Source of the DNA: CAZNRY01 sp964575675 | GTDB lineage: Bacteria > Eisenbacteria > RBG-16-71-46 > CAIMUX01 > VGJL01 | DNA: 64,000 bases | Assembly (NCBI GenBank): GCA_964575675.1 | Contig: CAZNRY010000002.1 | Location: 1-64,000, forward strand | Reading direction: 5' to 3' | Part shown: positions 26,677-35,061 of the stretch, one piece after another | Layout: each line of letters begins with the position of its first letter | Position numbering within the stretch: the stretch's first letter is position 1 | Program-made: the position numbers and the translations under genes | The notes under the pieces: model-generated | Databases searched by the model: none | What the model was told of the DNA's origin: nothing | Seen by the model: the letters and a program-made list of their open reading frames with translations, nothing else

Positions 26677-29073
26677 ATGACGACGAACGCCAGCGGCCTT
26701 CACGCGCAAACCATGGGATTCGCTCCCCGGCGAGCGATCTATGTCCCGGTGACCGAGGAGCTCAATGCCGGGCGGGTTCCGGGTCGGGCGCCCGATGAGG
26801 AGCTGATCGCGGACCTCGAGCGCTACGATCTGCTGTACCGGACGCTCTGCGGGGTTCTCTACAACTTCGTTCCGACATCGGGACATCCCGGGGGAAGCAT
26901 CTCCTCGGGACGGATCGTCGCCGCGCTTCTCTTCGCACTCCTCGACTACGATTTCAGCGAACCCGACGAGCCGGCGAACGACCTCCTCGTTTACGCGGCT
27001 GGACACAAGGCGATGGGGCTCTATGCGATGTGGGCGCTCCGCAACGAGGTCGTTCGGGTGGGGGCGAACGGTCTGCTACCGGCGAGCGTCAAGTACCAGC
27101 TCCGCCTCGAGGATTTGCTCGGCTTCCGGCGCAACCCGACCAGCAAGACCCCTCTCTTCCGGGAGTACGCGGCGAAAGCACTCGATGGGCATCCGACCCC
27201 TACGACCCCCGGCGTGCGCATCGCGACCGGCGCCTCGGGCGTTGGGGTCCCGGCTGGAATCGGCCTTGCGTTCGGGATGCTCGATTCCTTCGGACCCGAT
27301 GACGCTCCCCACGTCCACCTTCTCGAGGGGGAAGGGGGAATGACGCCCGGACGCGTTTCGGAAGCGCTTGCGACCGCTGCGACGGCGGGGCTCTTGAACG
27401 TGTTCCTCCACGTCGACTGGAACCAGGCCAGCATCGACTCCAACCGCGTGTGCCGCGAGGGGGAGAAGCCGGGCGACTACGTACAGTGGAATCCGATGGA
27501 GATGGCGTACCTCCACGACTGGAATGTCTACCGGGTCGATGACGGAAGCGACATCCGGCAGATCCTGGCCGGGGTCGAGCTGGCCCGGCAGCACCCGAAC
27601 GACCAGCCGACGGCGATCGTCTACCGCACCGTCAAGGGCTGGCGGTACGGGATCGAGGGGCGCGCCTCGCACGGCGCGGGGCACAAGTTCTGCTCCGATG
27701 AGTACTACGTCTCGCTGAAGGAGTTCGAGGATCGCTTCGACCTGAGGTTCCCGCGTTTCGACGGGAACAAGGCGCCTGAGGCCTTGGAGCGCACGTTCTG
27801 GGACACGCTCCTTGTGTTCCGGCAGGTGATCGAGCGCGAGGGGTTCGTTCCCCGGCTCGCCGCCCGTATCGGAGAGCGCCGCGAGAACCTGAAGCGCCAA
27901 GGGCGCGCCATGCGGGCGGATCGCCCCGATCTCTCGGCGCTCTACGGCCCGGCCATTCGCGCCGACCAGGTTCCCGACGAGCTCGCGCTGAAGCCGGGGA
28001 CGGAAGCCACGCTTCGCGCGGCCCTCGGAGATGCCCTCGGGTACGTCAATCGCGCGACGAGGGGCGGCATCATCGCGGCCGCTGCAGACCTTCTCGGTTC
28101 GACGAGCGTCTCGAACATCGGCAAGGGGTTTCCGGAAGGGTTCTACCAGGCCCGAACGAACGCGGGTTCGCGCCTCGTCGCCTGCGGGGGAATCTGCGAG
28201 GACTGCATCGGCGCCTTCCTGTCCGGGCTGTCGAGCTATGGACAGCACATCGGCGTGGGCTCCTCCTACGCGGCGTTCATCGCAGCGCTGCAACACATCG
28301 CGTCACGCCTCCACGGGATCGGCCAGCAAGCCCGGCACGAGCTGTCGGGCGATCCGAGGCGAACCTTCGTTATGGTCTGTGCGCATGCCGGCCTCAAGAC
28401 CGGGGAGGACGGTCCCACGCATGCGGACCCGCAGGCGCTGCAGCTCCTCCAGGAGAACTTTCCGCCCGAGACCTGCATCACCCTCACGCCCTGGGAGCCC
28501 GCCGAGTTGTGGCCGCTCACGATCGCAGCTTTGAAGGCTCGCCCGGCGGTCCTTGCCCCCTTCGTGACGCGCCCCAACGAGAAGGTCCCCCACCGTGGCG
28601 CGCTCGGGCTGCCTCCGGCGACCGAGTCGATCAAGGGCGTCTATGCTCTGCGGACTGCCGACGCGAACGCGCAGCCGTACCATGGGACGATCGTTCTTCA
28701 GGAAAGCGGCGTCGTTTATGCCTTCGTCGACGAGGTTCTTCCGAGGCTGCACAAGGACGGGCTGAGGATGAACATCTACCTCGTGACGAGCGCGGAGCTG
28801 TTTGCGGCCCTCCCGGCCGAGGAGAGGCGCCGGATCTTCCACCCCGATCGGGCGCGGGAGTCGATGGGGATCACCGGCTTCACGATGCCGACGCTGTACC
28901 GGTGGGTCGCATCCGAGAAGGGGAGGGAGCTGTCCCTCCACGCCTTCTCGCGCGGACGCTACCCGGGGAGCGGACAGGCGCAGATGGTGATGGAGGAGGC
29001 GGGGCTCGACGGGGAATCGCAATATCAGGCGATCCGCCGCTACGTCGACGTCTTCTCGCAGGTACGGGGGTAG
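26677..29073 (+). CDS. Transketolase-like thiamine-diphosphate enzyme, large variant
   Basis: A 798-residue ThDP enzyme of the transketolase superfamily, much longer than ordinary transketolase (~650-670). The N-terminal pyrophosphate domain shows SGHPGGSISSGRIVAALLFA, then VHLLEGEGGMTPGRVSEALA and HVDWNQASID in place of the usual GDG...N cofactor motif. The middle pyrimidine domain contains VMVCAHAGLKTGEDGPTHAD, with the expected His-rich loop. The C-terminal domain ends near 770. ATG 26677 has AAGGGAGG 6 nt upstream. It stands alone and is divergent from ychF. A sugar-phosphate transketolase role is plausible; the true substrates are not decided by sequence. Confidence 0.75.
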   Translation: MTTNASGLHAQTMGFAPRRAIYVPVTEELNAGRVPGRAPDEELIADLERYDLLYRTLCGVLYNFVPTSGHPGGSISSGRIVAALLFALLDYDFSEPDEPANDLLVYAAGHKAMGLYAMWALRNEVVRVGANGLLPASVKYQLRLEDLLGFRRNPTSKTPLFREYAAKALDGHPTPTTPGVRIATGASGVGVPAGIGLAFGMLDSFGPDDAPHVHLLEGEGGMTPGRVSEALATAATAGLLNVFLHVDWNQASIDSNRVCREGEKPGDYVQWNPMEMAYLHDWNVYRVDDGSDIRQILAGVELARQHPNDQPTAIVYRTVKGWRYGIEGRASHGAGHKFCSDEYYVSLKEFEDRFDLRFPRFDGNKAPEALERTFWDTLLVFRQVIEREGFVPRLAARIGERRENLKRQGRAMRADRPDLSALYGPAIRADQVPDELALKPGTEATLRAALGDALGYVNRATRGGIIAAAADLLGSTSVSNIGKGFPEGFYQARTNAGSRLVACGGICEDCIGAFLSGLSSYGQHIGVGSSYAAFIAALQHIASRLHGIGQQARHELSGDPRRTFVMVCAHAGLKTGEDGPTHADPQALQLLQENFPPETCITLTPWEPAELWPLTIAALKARPAVLAPFVTRPNEKVPHRGALGLPPATESIKGVYALRTADANAQPYHGTIVLQESGVVYAFVDEVLPRLHKDGLRMNIYLVTSAELFAALPAEERRRIFHPDRARESMGITGFTMPTLYRWVASEKGRELSLHAFSRGRYPGSGQAQMVMEEAGLDGESQYQAIRRYVDVFSQVRG

Positions 29074-29119
29074 TCGCCGGGCGGCCGCTCATGCGGGAGG
29101 GGAGCGGCCGCGCTCCCTT

Positions 29120-29395
29120 CTAACGCTTCAAGAGGATCCACGCGCCCGCGGCGAGGAACAGCAGACCCGAGACCCAGCGGATCATCGCCGGGGGGATCGT
29201 CCGGGCCAGGAAGGCTCCGGCCCCGACTGCGATCGCGGAGGCGCAGGTGAGGGCGAGGGCGGCGGCGGCGAAGATCACCCAGGGCGCATGATGCGCCTGT
29301 TCCTTGCCGGCCAGAGCCAAGGCCGCGAGCTGGGTCTTGTCGCCGAGCTCGGCGACGAATATCAGGGCGAACGTCGAGAAGAACAAGCGCAGCAT
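29120..29395 (-). CDS. Half-size GDT1/TMEM165 (UPF0016) cation exporter
   Basis: A 91-residue protein with three hydrophobic helices and one copy of the family motif ELGDKTQ (residues 16-22). Eukaryotic and many bacterial members have two such halves; single-copy members are thought to pair. The family exports Mn2+ or Ca2+ in exchange for protons. ATG 29395 is preferred because GGAGG lies 5 nt upstream; ATG 29407 is possible. No partner half-gene is adjacent, so it should act as a homodimer or pair with a copy elsewhere. Confidence 0.8.
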   Translation of the reverse strand: MLRLFFSTFALIFVAELGDKTQLAALALAGKEQAHHAPWVIFAAAALALTCASAIAVGAGAFLARTIPPAMIRWVSGLLFLAAGAWILLKR

Positions 29396-29730
29396 CGGGA
29401 CCTCCATCGGGAATACCCGGATCGAATGTAACCTCTCCGTCCGGGAGATGCGACCTTGCCGGGCGGGCCCCGGAGATTGAACCTTGATCCCGTCCTCGGC
29501 CGGCCGTACCCTTCCACCGCAGGGAAGAAACCTGCGCCCGAGGAGTCGGCATGATGGGGAGGTGGCATGGGTAGGAAGCGGACCTGCCGAACGCGTCGCA
29601 TGAGGCGCCCATCCTCCGATCCAGACCCTGCCATCGTTGCTCCCCCGCTCCCTTTCTTCCGCCAGCCGATTGATGTTCTCCAGGCTCGCTTCCGTCGGTC
29701 TCACTCCAAACACTGATGAGGGCATCGCCG
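29396..29730. other. Divergent spacer, about 335 bp, nothing definite
   Basis: It lies between the GDT1-like gene and the four-gene membrane cassette. Because GDT1 genes are often under a Mn2+ yybP-ykoY riboswitch, the antisense strand was read for that motif. The conserved blocks were not found. No terminator or convincing promoter pair was seen. Confidence 0.4.
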
Positions 29731-30888
29731 ATGAGACGGATCGCGTTTCTGATTCTCCTGCCGCCCATGCTCTCGATCTCCGTCGCCCGGGCTCAGCCTC
29801 CCCCCGGCGATCCTGGCGCAGGAGGCGTTTCCCCGCCGACCAATGTCGCCGCCGTCGATACGCCGAACGACGGCGGGGGGAGCATCACGCTCGCGTGGCG
29901 AGGGCCGTCCGGCGCGGCAGGCTATCGCATTGAGCGAGCCGAGGGGCAGGAAGGCTTCGACTCCCTCGACGTCGTGGCGGCGAGGGCCGCGGGCTATGCG
30001 GACGACAAGGCGGAGGACGGCAAGGAGTACCGTTACCGCGTTGTTGCGCTGGGGCCGGCGGGGGGGGAGGCGGCATCTTCCCCCACCGGAGCGATCCATA
30101 GCCGGCCTCAGTGGTTCAACGGCTACCTGACCGGCGTCGCGATCGCCCTTTTGGTGCTCGCCGGGTTGATCCTCTGGTTTATCCGAAAGGCGAAACAGGG
30201 GATCCAGCTCTACATCCGTCGGATCGCCGGTCTCGAGGCTGTTGACGAGGCCGTGGGACGCGCGACCGAGATGGGGCGCCCCCTCCTCTACGTCCCGGGG
30301 ACCGGCTACATCGAGTACATCAGCACCGTCGCCTCGCTCAACCTCTTGGGCGAGGTCGCGAAGAAGACGGCCGAGTATGGGACGTCGATCCGCGTCCCGC
30401 TGCGGGATCCGATCGTTTTCACCGTGTGCCGGGAAGTCGTGAAGGGCGCGTACATGGCGGCGGGCCGACCCGATGCCTTCGAGTCCGACAGCGTCTTCTT
30501 CCTGGTGGAGAACGCGCTGGCCTACGCGGGGGCTGTGAGCGGGATCATCGTCCGCGAGCGGCCGGCGGTGAACTTCTTCATGGGCTACTTCGGCGGCGAG
30601 TCCCTGATCCTTGCCGAGACCGGCGCCTCGACCGGCGCGATCCAGATCGCGGGGACCGATCAGACGACCCAGCTGCCATTCTTCGTCGTGGCCTGCGATT
30701 ACACCCTGATCGGCGAGGAGCTGTACGCGGCCTCCGCCTACATCTCGCGCGAGCCTCTGATGCTGGGGGCATTGAAGGGTCAGGACTACAGCAAGTTCAT
30801 CATCTTCACCCTTCTGATCGTGGGAACGCTGATCTCGCTCGTTGCGGGGATCGACGCGGGTCGGATCCTCTCGACGTCCGGGCGCTAG
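29731..30888 (+). CDS. DUF6754-like membrane protein with signal peptide and FnIII domain (cassette gene 1)
   Basis: A 385-residue protein. A signal peptide (1-22, ending SVARAQ) is followed by a fibronectin-III-like domain (~35-125) that is predicted exported, then a transmembrane helix at ~131-151. A globular domain (~165-345) carries GLEAVDEAVGRATEMGRPLL and later a GGES/ETGASTGAIQIAGTDQ stretch, and a C-terminal helix sits at ~355-375. The globular part resembles what I recall as DUF6754. ATG 29731 is chosen (GAGGG 8 nt upstream); ATG 29716 is possible. It leads four closely linked membrane genes (12-bp gap to gene 2). Function is unknown. Confidence 0.7.
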   Translation: MRRIAFLILLPPMLSISVARAQPPPGDPGAGGVSPPTNVAAVDTPNDGGGSITLAWRGPSGAAGYRIERAEGQEGFDSLDVVAARAAGYADDKAEDGKEYRYRVVALGPAGGEAASSPTGAIHSRPQWFNGYLTGVAIALLVLAGLILWFIRKAKQGIQLYIRRIAGLEAVDEAVGRATEMGRPLLYVPGTGYIEYISTVASLNLLGEVAKKTAEYGTSIRVPLRDPIVFTVCREVVKGAYMAAGRPDAFESDSVFFLVENALAYAGAVSGIIVRERPAVNFFMGYFGGESLILAETGASTGAIQIAGTDQTTQLPFFVVACDYTLIGEELYAASAYISREPLMLGALKGQDYSKFIIFTLLIVGTLISLVAGIDAGRILSTSGR

Positions 30889-30900
30889 GGGAGAACAACG

Positions 30901-31560
30901 ATGCGCGAGAAGCTGCCGCTGGCGCTCCTGATCATCATGGGAATCCTCGGGATCACCGGGCGATTCATCCCTCACCCGGGTGCGGAGGCGTTCAACGATT
31001 ACCTGCGCAACAGCGTGCTGCGGATCGTCGGATCGTTCGCCCTGATTCTCGGGCTGGGGAACTTACTCCTGAGCCACACAAACCGGATCAAGCGAAAGGC
31101 GCAGAACTGGCGGCAATCGTACACGGTGATCATCTCCTTCGTCGTCGTCGCCGTGATCGGCGTCTTCGGTGGTCCGACGGGGGCGGGGCCGATGCCAACG
31201 AAGATCTTCGGCTTCCCCTTCGACTTGACCACGCTCTACAACAAGCTCCTGACGCCGCTGGGGGCGACCTTGTTCGCCCTGCTCGCTTTCTACATGGCTT
31301 CCGCGGCCTACCGCTCATTCCGGGCGAAGACCGCGATGGCGGCGCTGCTGCTGGGGTCGGCCTTCATTGTGATGCTGGGCCAGGTCCCCGTGGGCGAGCT
31401 CATCTCGCCCTACTTCCCGAAGCTGAGCAGCTGGCTGATGCAGGTTCCGAACACCGCGTCGAAGCGCGGAATCGATGTCGGCGTCACCCTGGCCGCGACC
31501 GGCACGCTGCTAAAGATCCTCACGGGGGTTGAGCGGAGCTGGATGGGAGGTGGCAAGTGA
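30901..31560 (+). CDS. Multi-pass membrane protein (cassette gene 2)
   Basis: A 219-residue protein, about five to six hydrophobic helices (for example PLALLIIMGILGITGRFI, IVGSFALILGLGNLLL, YTVIISFVVVAVIGVFG, MAALLLGSAFIVMLGQ). A basic cytoplasmic loop HTNRIKRKAQNWR follows helix 2. No family is recognised. GGGGAG lies 7 nt before the ATG. Its TGA overlaps the GTG of gene 3, so stoichiometric coupled translation is likely. Confidence 0.7.
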   Translation: MREKLPLALLIIMGILGITGRFIPHPGAEAFNDYLRNSVLRIVGSFALILGLGNLLLSHTNRIKRKAQNWRQSYTVIISFVVVAVIGVFGGPTGAGPMPTKIFGFPFDLTTLYNKLLTPLGATLFALLAFYMASAAYRSFRAKTAMAALLLGSAFIVMLGQVPVGELISPYFPKLSSWLMQVPNTASKRGIDVGVTLAATGTLLKILTGVERSWMGGGK

Positions 31561-32423
31561 ACTTCGATCGGCTGATGCGGATCGATCGGAGGATCATCTT
31601 CCTCTTCACGGCCATCGTGATCATCGTGCCCCTGCTGATCCCGATGGATCTCCCGATGGGGGTGCAGAAGCCCACACAGCGCTTCTTCGACACGGTTAAC
31701 GCCGTCGATCCGAAAGAGCAATGCGTCCTGATCGCAACCGACTACGTGCCCCAGACCGAAGCCGAGAACCAGCCGATGGCGATCGTGCTCATGCGCCACG
31801 CCTTCGCCGCGAGGATCCCGGTTCTGCTCGCCGCTATGTACATCGAGGGGGCGGGGCTCGCGCTGGACGCGATGAACCGCACGATGGACGAGTTCAACGC
31901 CAGGGCCGCTTCGTCGGCGGACAGCATCAAGTACGGACGCGACATTGTCTACCTCGGGTGGCAGCCGCCCCCCATCGTGCCGATTCTGGGCATGGGGCGC
32001 AGCATTACGGCCGTCTATCCGGTCGACTGGTACGGCAGGAACACGCTGGGCTATCCGCTCATGAAGCGGATCAAGAACTACAACGATGTCGGGATCGTCT
32101 GCTCGATCTCGGGCGGATCGATGCCGCTCTCCTTCGTGCAGTACGCGCAGGCGAAGTACGGGGTGAAGGTCGGGGCGGGTGTGACGGCCGTGAGCGCCCC
32201 AGATTACTACCCGTATTTCGAAACCGGGCAGTTCTCCGGCATGTTGGGCGGGATGAAGGGCGCCGCGGAGTACGAGTACCTAGTGGAGAAGCACTTCGGC
32301 GTGGGCGGACGCAAGCGGGCCACGGAGGGGATGGGGGCGCAATCTACCGCGCACATCATGATCATCGTCTTCGTCATCATCGGCAACATCGCCTACTTCG
32401 CGGGAAGGAGGAGGGCGAAGTGA
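31557..32423 (+). CDS. Membrane-anchored alpha/beta protein (cassette gene 3)
   Basis: A 288-residue protein with an N-terminal transmembrane helix (IIFLFTAIVIIVPLLIPM, ~13-30) and a C-terminal one (HIMIIVFVIIGNIAYFAG, ~265-283). They bracket a soluble domain of alternating strands and helices (QCVLIATDYVPQTEAENQPM; RIPVLLAAMYIEGAGLALDA). The layout echoes gene 1, and the central domain may be distantly related to it. It starts at GTG overlapping gene 2 and ends in a TGA overlapping gene 4. No catalytic motif is recognised. Confidence 0.7.
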   Translation: MNFDRLMRIDRRIIFLFTAIVIIVPLLIPMDLPMGVQKPTQRFFDTVNAVDPKEQCVLIATDYVPQTEAENQPMAIVLMRHAFAARIPVLLAAMYIEGAGLALDAMNRTMDEFNARAASSADSIKYGRDIVYLGWQPPPIVPILGMGRSITAVYPVDWYGRNTLGYPLMKRIKNYNDVGIVCSISGGSMPLSFVQYAQAKYGVKVGAGVTAVSAPDYYPYFETGQFSGMLGGMKGAAEYEYLVEKHFGVGGRKRATEGMGAQSTAHIMIIVFVIIGNIAYFAGRRRAK

Positions 32424-33109
32424 ACATCACACCCGAGGTCCTCTGGATCTGGATCGGGGCGTTCCTGACGCTCTCCGTATTTTCCTTCCTGTACAAGGAC
32501 AACCCGTTCTATCGATTCGCCGAACACCTCTTCGTCGGGGCCTCCAACGGCTGGACGGTCGGCTTCTACTGGCACCGGGTCCTGATGCCGATCCTTTTCA
32601 GGCCACTGGGGCAGGCGTTCAAGACCGCCGGGACGGAGGGGCTCTCGGGCCAGCTCTTCAATCCCTACGCCCCCGCCAACTTCATCCTGATCGTGCCGTT
32701 CTTGATCGGGCTCCTCTACTTCATGAGGTTCGTGCCCAAGGGCGGATGGTTGGTCCGCTTTCCGATCGGCATCTTCATGGGCTACTACACCGGTCTGGCG
32801 ATCCCCGCGGCGTTCGAGGGGGCTCTGTTCCCGCAACTGAAGGGAACGATCGTCACGCGCGCGAGCTTCGCGGATCCGCTCTCCGGGGTGTGGGCGGTGC
32901 TCGTCCTGATCGGGGTGGTCAGCACGCTCGTCTACTTCTTCTTCTCGAAGGAGCACAAGGGGATCGTGAAGCTCGGCGCGAAGACGGGGATCGTCTATAT
33001 CATGCTCGGCTTCGGCGCCTCCTTCGGCTTCACGGTGATGGCGCGCGTCTCCCTCGTGATCGGCCGATTCGTCTTCCTGCTAAGGGATTGGCTCCACCTG
33101 ATCACCTGA
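32420..33109 (+). CDS. Multi-pass membrane protein (cassette gene 4)
   Basis: A 229-residue protein with about six to seven hydrophobic helices (VLWIWIGAFLTLSVFSFLY, FILIVPFLIGLLYFMRF, FPIGIFMGYYTGLAIPAAF, VWAVLVLIGVVSTLVYFFF and a C-terminal pair). Charged or aromatic positions inside the membrane (NPFYRFAEH, FYWHRV) suggest a functional core. No family is recognised. It starts at GTG overlapping the gene 3 stop and is the last gene of the cassette. Confidence 0.7.
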   Translation: MNITPEVLWIWIGAFLTLSVFSFLYKDNPFYRFAEHLFVGASNGWTVGFYWHRVLMPILFRPLGQAFKTAGTEGLSGQLFNPYAPANFILIVPFLIGLLYFMRFVPKGGWLVRFPIGIFMGYYTGLAIPAAFEGALFPQLKGTIVTRASFADPLSGVWAVLVLIGVVSTLVYFFFSKEHKGIVKLGAKTGIVYIMLGFGASFGFTVMARVSLVIGRFVFLLRDWLHLIT

Positions 33110-33184
33110 TCCGGAGGAAGCGGACCGACGAACACCGAGCCCCGGCGGGGTAACCGGCCGGGATTTCGACTATGATCACTTCTC

Positions 33185-33520
33185 ATGAAGAGGATGGTGA
33201 GCGAGCCGATCGATCCCGAAGCCGGAAGTTTCGCCGCGGGCGCAATGGCCTCCGGGGTCCCGGGTCTTCCGGCGGCGTTCGTCTGGCGCGGTTCGCCTCG
33301 ACAGGTGCTCGCCTGCGAGCGCGCTTGGAAGGGCCTGCGGTCCGAGGCTTCGAGCGGCGAACTCTATCTGAGGCGCCACTACTACGAACTTGAGATGGAC
33401 GACGGAGCACGCTGGGTCGTCTATTGCCTGCGCCAATCCTCGAGCGCGAAGGGCGGGCGCCATCGTTGGTACCTCTACACGATTGAGGATAAGAGCGACG
33501 CGAAGGGGGAGGGACGGTGA
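33185..33520 (+). CDS. Small DUF6504-like protein
   Basis: A 111-residue cytoplasmic protein with SEPIDPEAGSF near its N-terminus and the block GLPAAFVWRGSPRQV, which resembles actinobacterial DUF6504 proteins (EPI..., then FxWRG and a beta-rich end). DUF6504 genes are, as I recall, found beside translesion-polymerase genes; here a DnaE-type polymerase lies two genes downstream. Its TGA overlaps the GTG of the flavoprotein gene. The start codon lacks a clear ribosome-binding site. Assignment is tentative. Confidence 0.5.
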   Translation: MKRMVSEPIDPEAGSFAAGAMASGVPGLPAAFVWRGSPRQVLACERAWKGLRSEASSGELYLRRHYYELEMDDGARWVVYCLRQSSSAKGGRHRWYLYTIEDKSDAKGEGR

Positions 33521-34986
33521 TCGGAAATCCGATAATCGGCGGGGTGCAGCTTGAGGAGAGTGATGCGTGGGACATCGCCGTCGTTGGCGCCGGGGCGGCC
33601 GGCCTCGCAGCGGCGATCTTCGCCGCGGAGGAGTCGGGTCGACTCGTAGCAGACGGCCGGCCGCGGCCGCGGATCCTCGTTCTCGACGGCGCGGAGAAAC
33701 TCGGGGCGAAGATCCTGGTCTCGGGCGGCGGGCGGTGCAACGTGACGAACGAGGAGATCCGGCCCCAGGATTTCAATGGCAACCAGCCGTTCATACGCAA
33801 CGTCCTCGCCGCCTTCGGGGTCGCCGAGACGGTGGGGTGGTTCGAGTCGCTGGGAATCCGCCTCGTGCGCGAGGAGACGGGGAAGATGTTCCCCGCCAAG
33901 GGCGGCGCGAAGGCGGTTCTCGAAGCCCTGACGAAGGGTTGCCAGGAGGCCGGAACGACGATTCTCACCGAGCATCGTGTTCGGGAGGTGTCGATCCCAC
34001 CGTGCGAGGAGGCGTCTGGCGTTGACGCGGACGCCGGTGCAGAGGGAGAAGGGGAGAAGGCGAGCCCCAGGGGGGCAGTGCGTCCGCCGGCCGGCTTCAT
34101 TCTCAGGCACGATCGAGGCGCTTTCCGGGCGCGTTGCGTCATTCTCGCCACGGGCGGCCGCTCGATTCCCAAGAGCGGAAGTGACGGGGAGGGTTGGGAG
34201 ATCGCAGGGCGCCTCGGTCACTCCGTTACGGCAACCCATCCGGCCCTGGTTCCTCTCCTCTTCGATGCGGGGATGTTTCACGGGACGCTCTCTGGCGTGT
34301 CCCAGCCCGCCGAGCTCTCGACCTACCTTCGCGGCAAGCGGGTCGACCGGAGGACGGGGAGCCTGCTCTGGACCCACTTTGGAATCAGCGGGCCGGTTGT
34401 TCTCGATGCGAGCCGGCACTGGATCGCGGCCAAGGCCCAGGACCCGGGAGCGGAGTTGCGCTGCAACTTCCTGCCGGGATGGGATGCGGAACGTCTGGAT
34501 CGATGGCTGGTCCGGCGCGTGGCGTCGACGTCATGGCGGTCGGTCGTCCGCGTCCTCTCCGACCTGCTCCCGGAACGTGCCGTGCGCGCGCATCTGGGGG
34601 CGGGCGGCATTGCCGCGTCCATGCCGATCGGTGAGGTGAGGCGCGAGGTGAGGCGGCAGCTCGTCGCCGGGCTCGTCGATTTCACCTTCCCGGTGATCGG
34701 GGATCGCGGATGGAACTTCGCCGAGGTGACGGCCGGCGGGGTTCCGCTGAACGAAATCGACTACCGAACAATGGGATCGCGGAAGGCGCCGAGGCTCTTC
34801 CTCGTCGGCGAGATGCTCGACTGCGACGGGCGGATCGGGGGATTCAACTTCCAGTGGGCATGGGCGAGCGGGTATCTCGCGGGGAGGGCGGCAGCTCGGG
34901 ATGTTCGACCGCTCCTCGGGCGGCTCCCAGACGCTCCCGCGCCCCAATCGATTGACGGAACCGAATCGCCGCAACAGGATATCTGA
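33517..34986 (+). CDS. NAD(P)/FAD-dependent oxidoreductase, BaiN/HI0933 (YhiN) family
   Basis: A 489-residue flavoprotein. The N-terminal FAD motif IAVVGAGAAGLAAAIFAAEE and the family signature ILVSGGGRCNVTNEE are clear. The C-terminal FAD block is LVGEMLDCDGRIGGFNFQWAWASG. Members of this family are flavin reductases of uncertain physiological substrate. The GTG start overlaps the small DUF6504-like gene. An Asp/Glu/Gly-rich insert (~residues 160-190) is longer than usual. Confidence 0.88.
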   Translation: MIGNPIIGGVQLEESDAWDIAVVGAGAAGLAAAIFAAEESGRLVADGRPRPRILVLDGAEKLGAKILVSGGGRCNVTNEEIRPQDFNGNQPFIRNVLAAFGVAETVGWFESLGIRLVREETGKMFPAKGGAKAVLEALTKGCQEAGTTILTEHRVREVSIPPCEEASGVDADAGAEGEGEKASPRGAVRPPAGFILRHDRGAFRARCVILATGGRSIPKSGSDGEGWEIAGRLGHSVTATHPALVPLLFDAGMFHGTLSGVSQPAELSTYLRGKRVDRRTGSLLWTHFGISGPVVLDASRHWIAAKAQDPGAELRCNFLPGWDAERLDRWLVRRVASTSWRSVVRVLSDLLPERAVRAHLGAGGIAASMPIGEVRREVRRQLVAGLVDFTFPVIGDRGWNFAEVTAGGVPLNEIDYRTMGSRKAPRLFLVGEMLDCDGRIGGFNFQWAWASGYLAGRAAARDVRPLLGRLPDAPAPQSIDGTESPQQDI

Positions 34987-35019
34987 TCAGACGATAGGCT
35001 CTGGAACCACCTCGGGTTC

Positions 35020-35048
35020 TTGAATACCGTACAAGCGTATGGTATTCT
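35020..35048 (+). promoter_or_regulatory. Promoter with palindromic operator (possible LexA box) before the DnaE-like gene
   Basis: A -35 like TTGAAT (35020-35025) and a -10 like TATTCT (35043-35048) are spaced by exactly 17 bp. A 26-nt inverted repeat at 35022-35047, with 11-nt arms and one mismatch around a 4-nt AAGC centre, fills the space between and overlaps both boxes. Its core CGTAC-N4-GTATG resembles the Gram-positive LexA box CGAAC-N4-GTTCG in layout. An error-prone polymerase under LexA would be typical. The regulator identity is inference. Confidence 0.55.
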
Positions 35049-35061
35049 GGTGATCCGATCC

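Noticed and set aside
29396..29730. Mn2+ yybP-ykoY riboswitch before the GDT1-like gene
   Set aside because: It would be expected from the gene family, but the conserved blocks could not be found on the minus strand.
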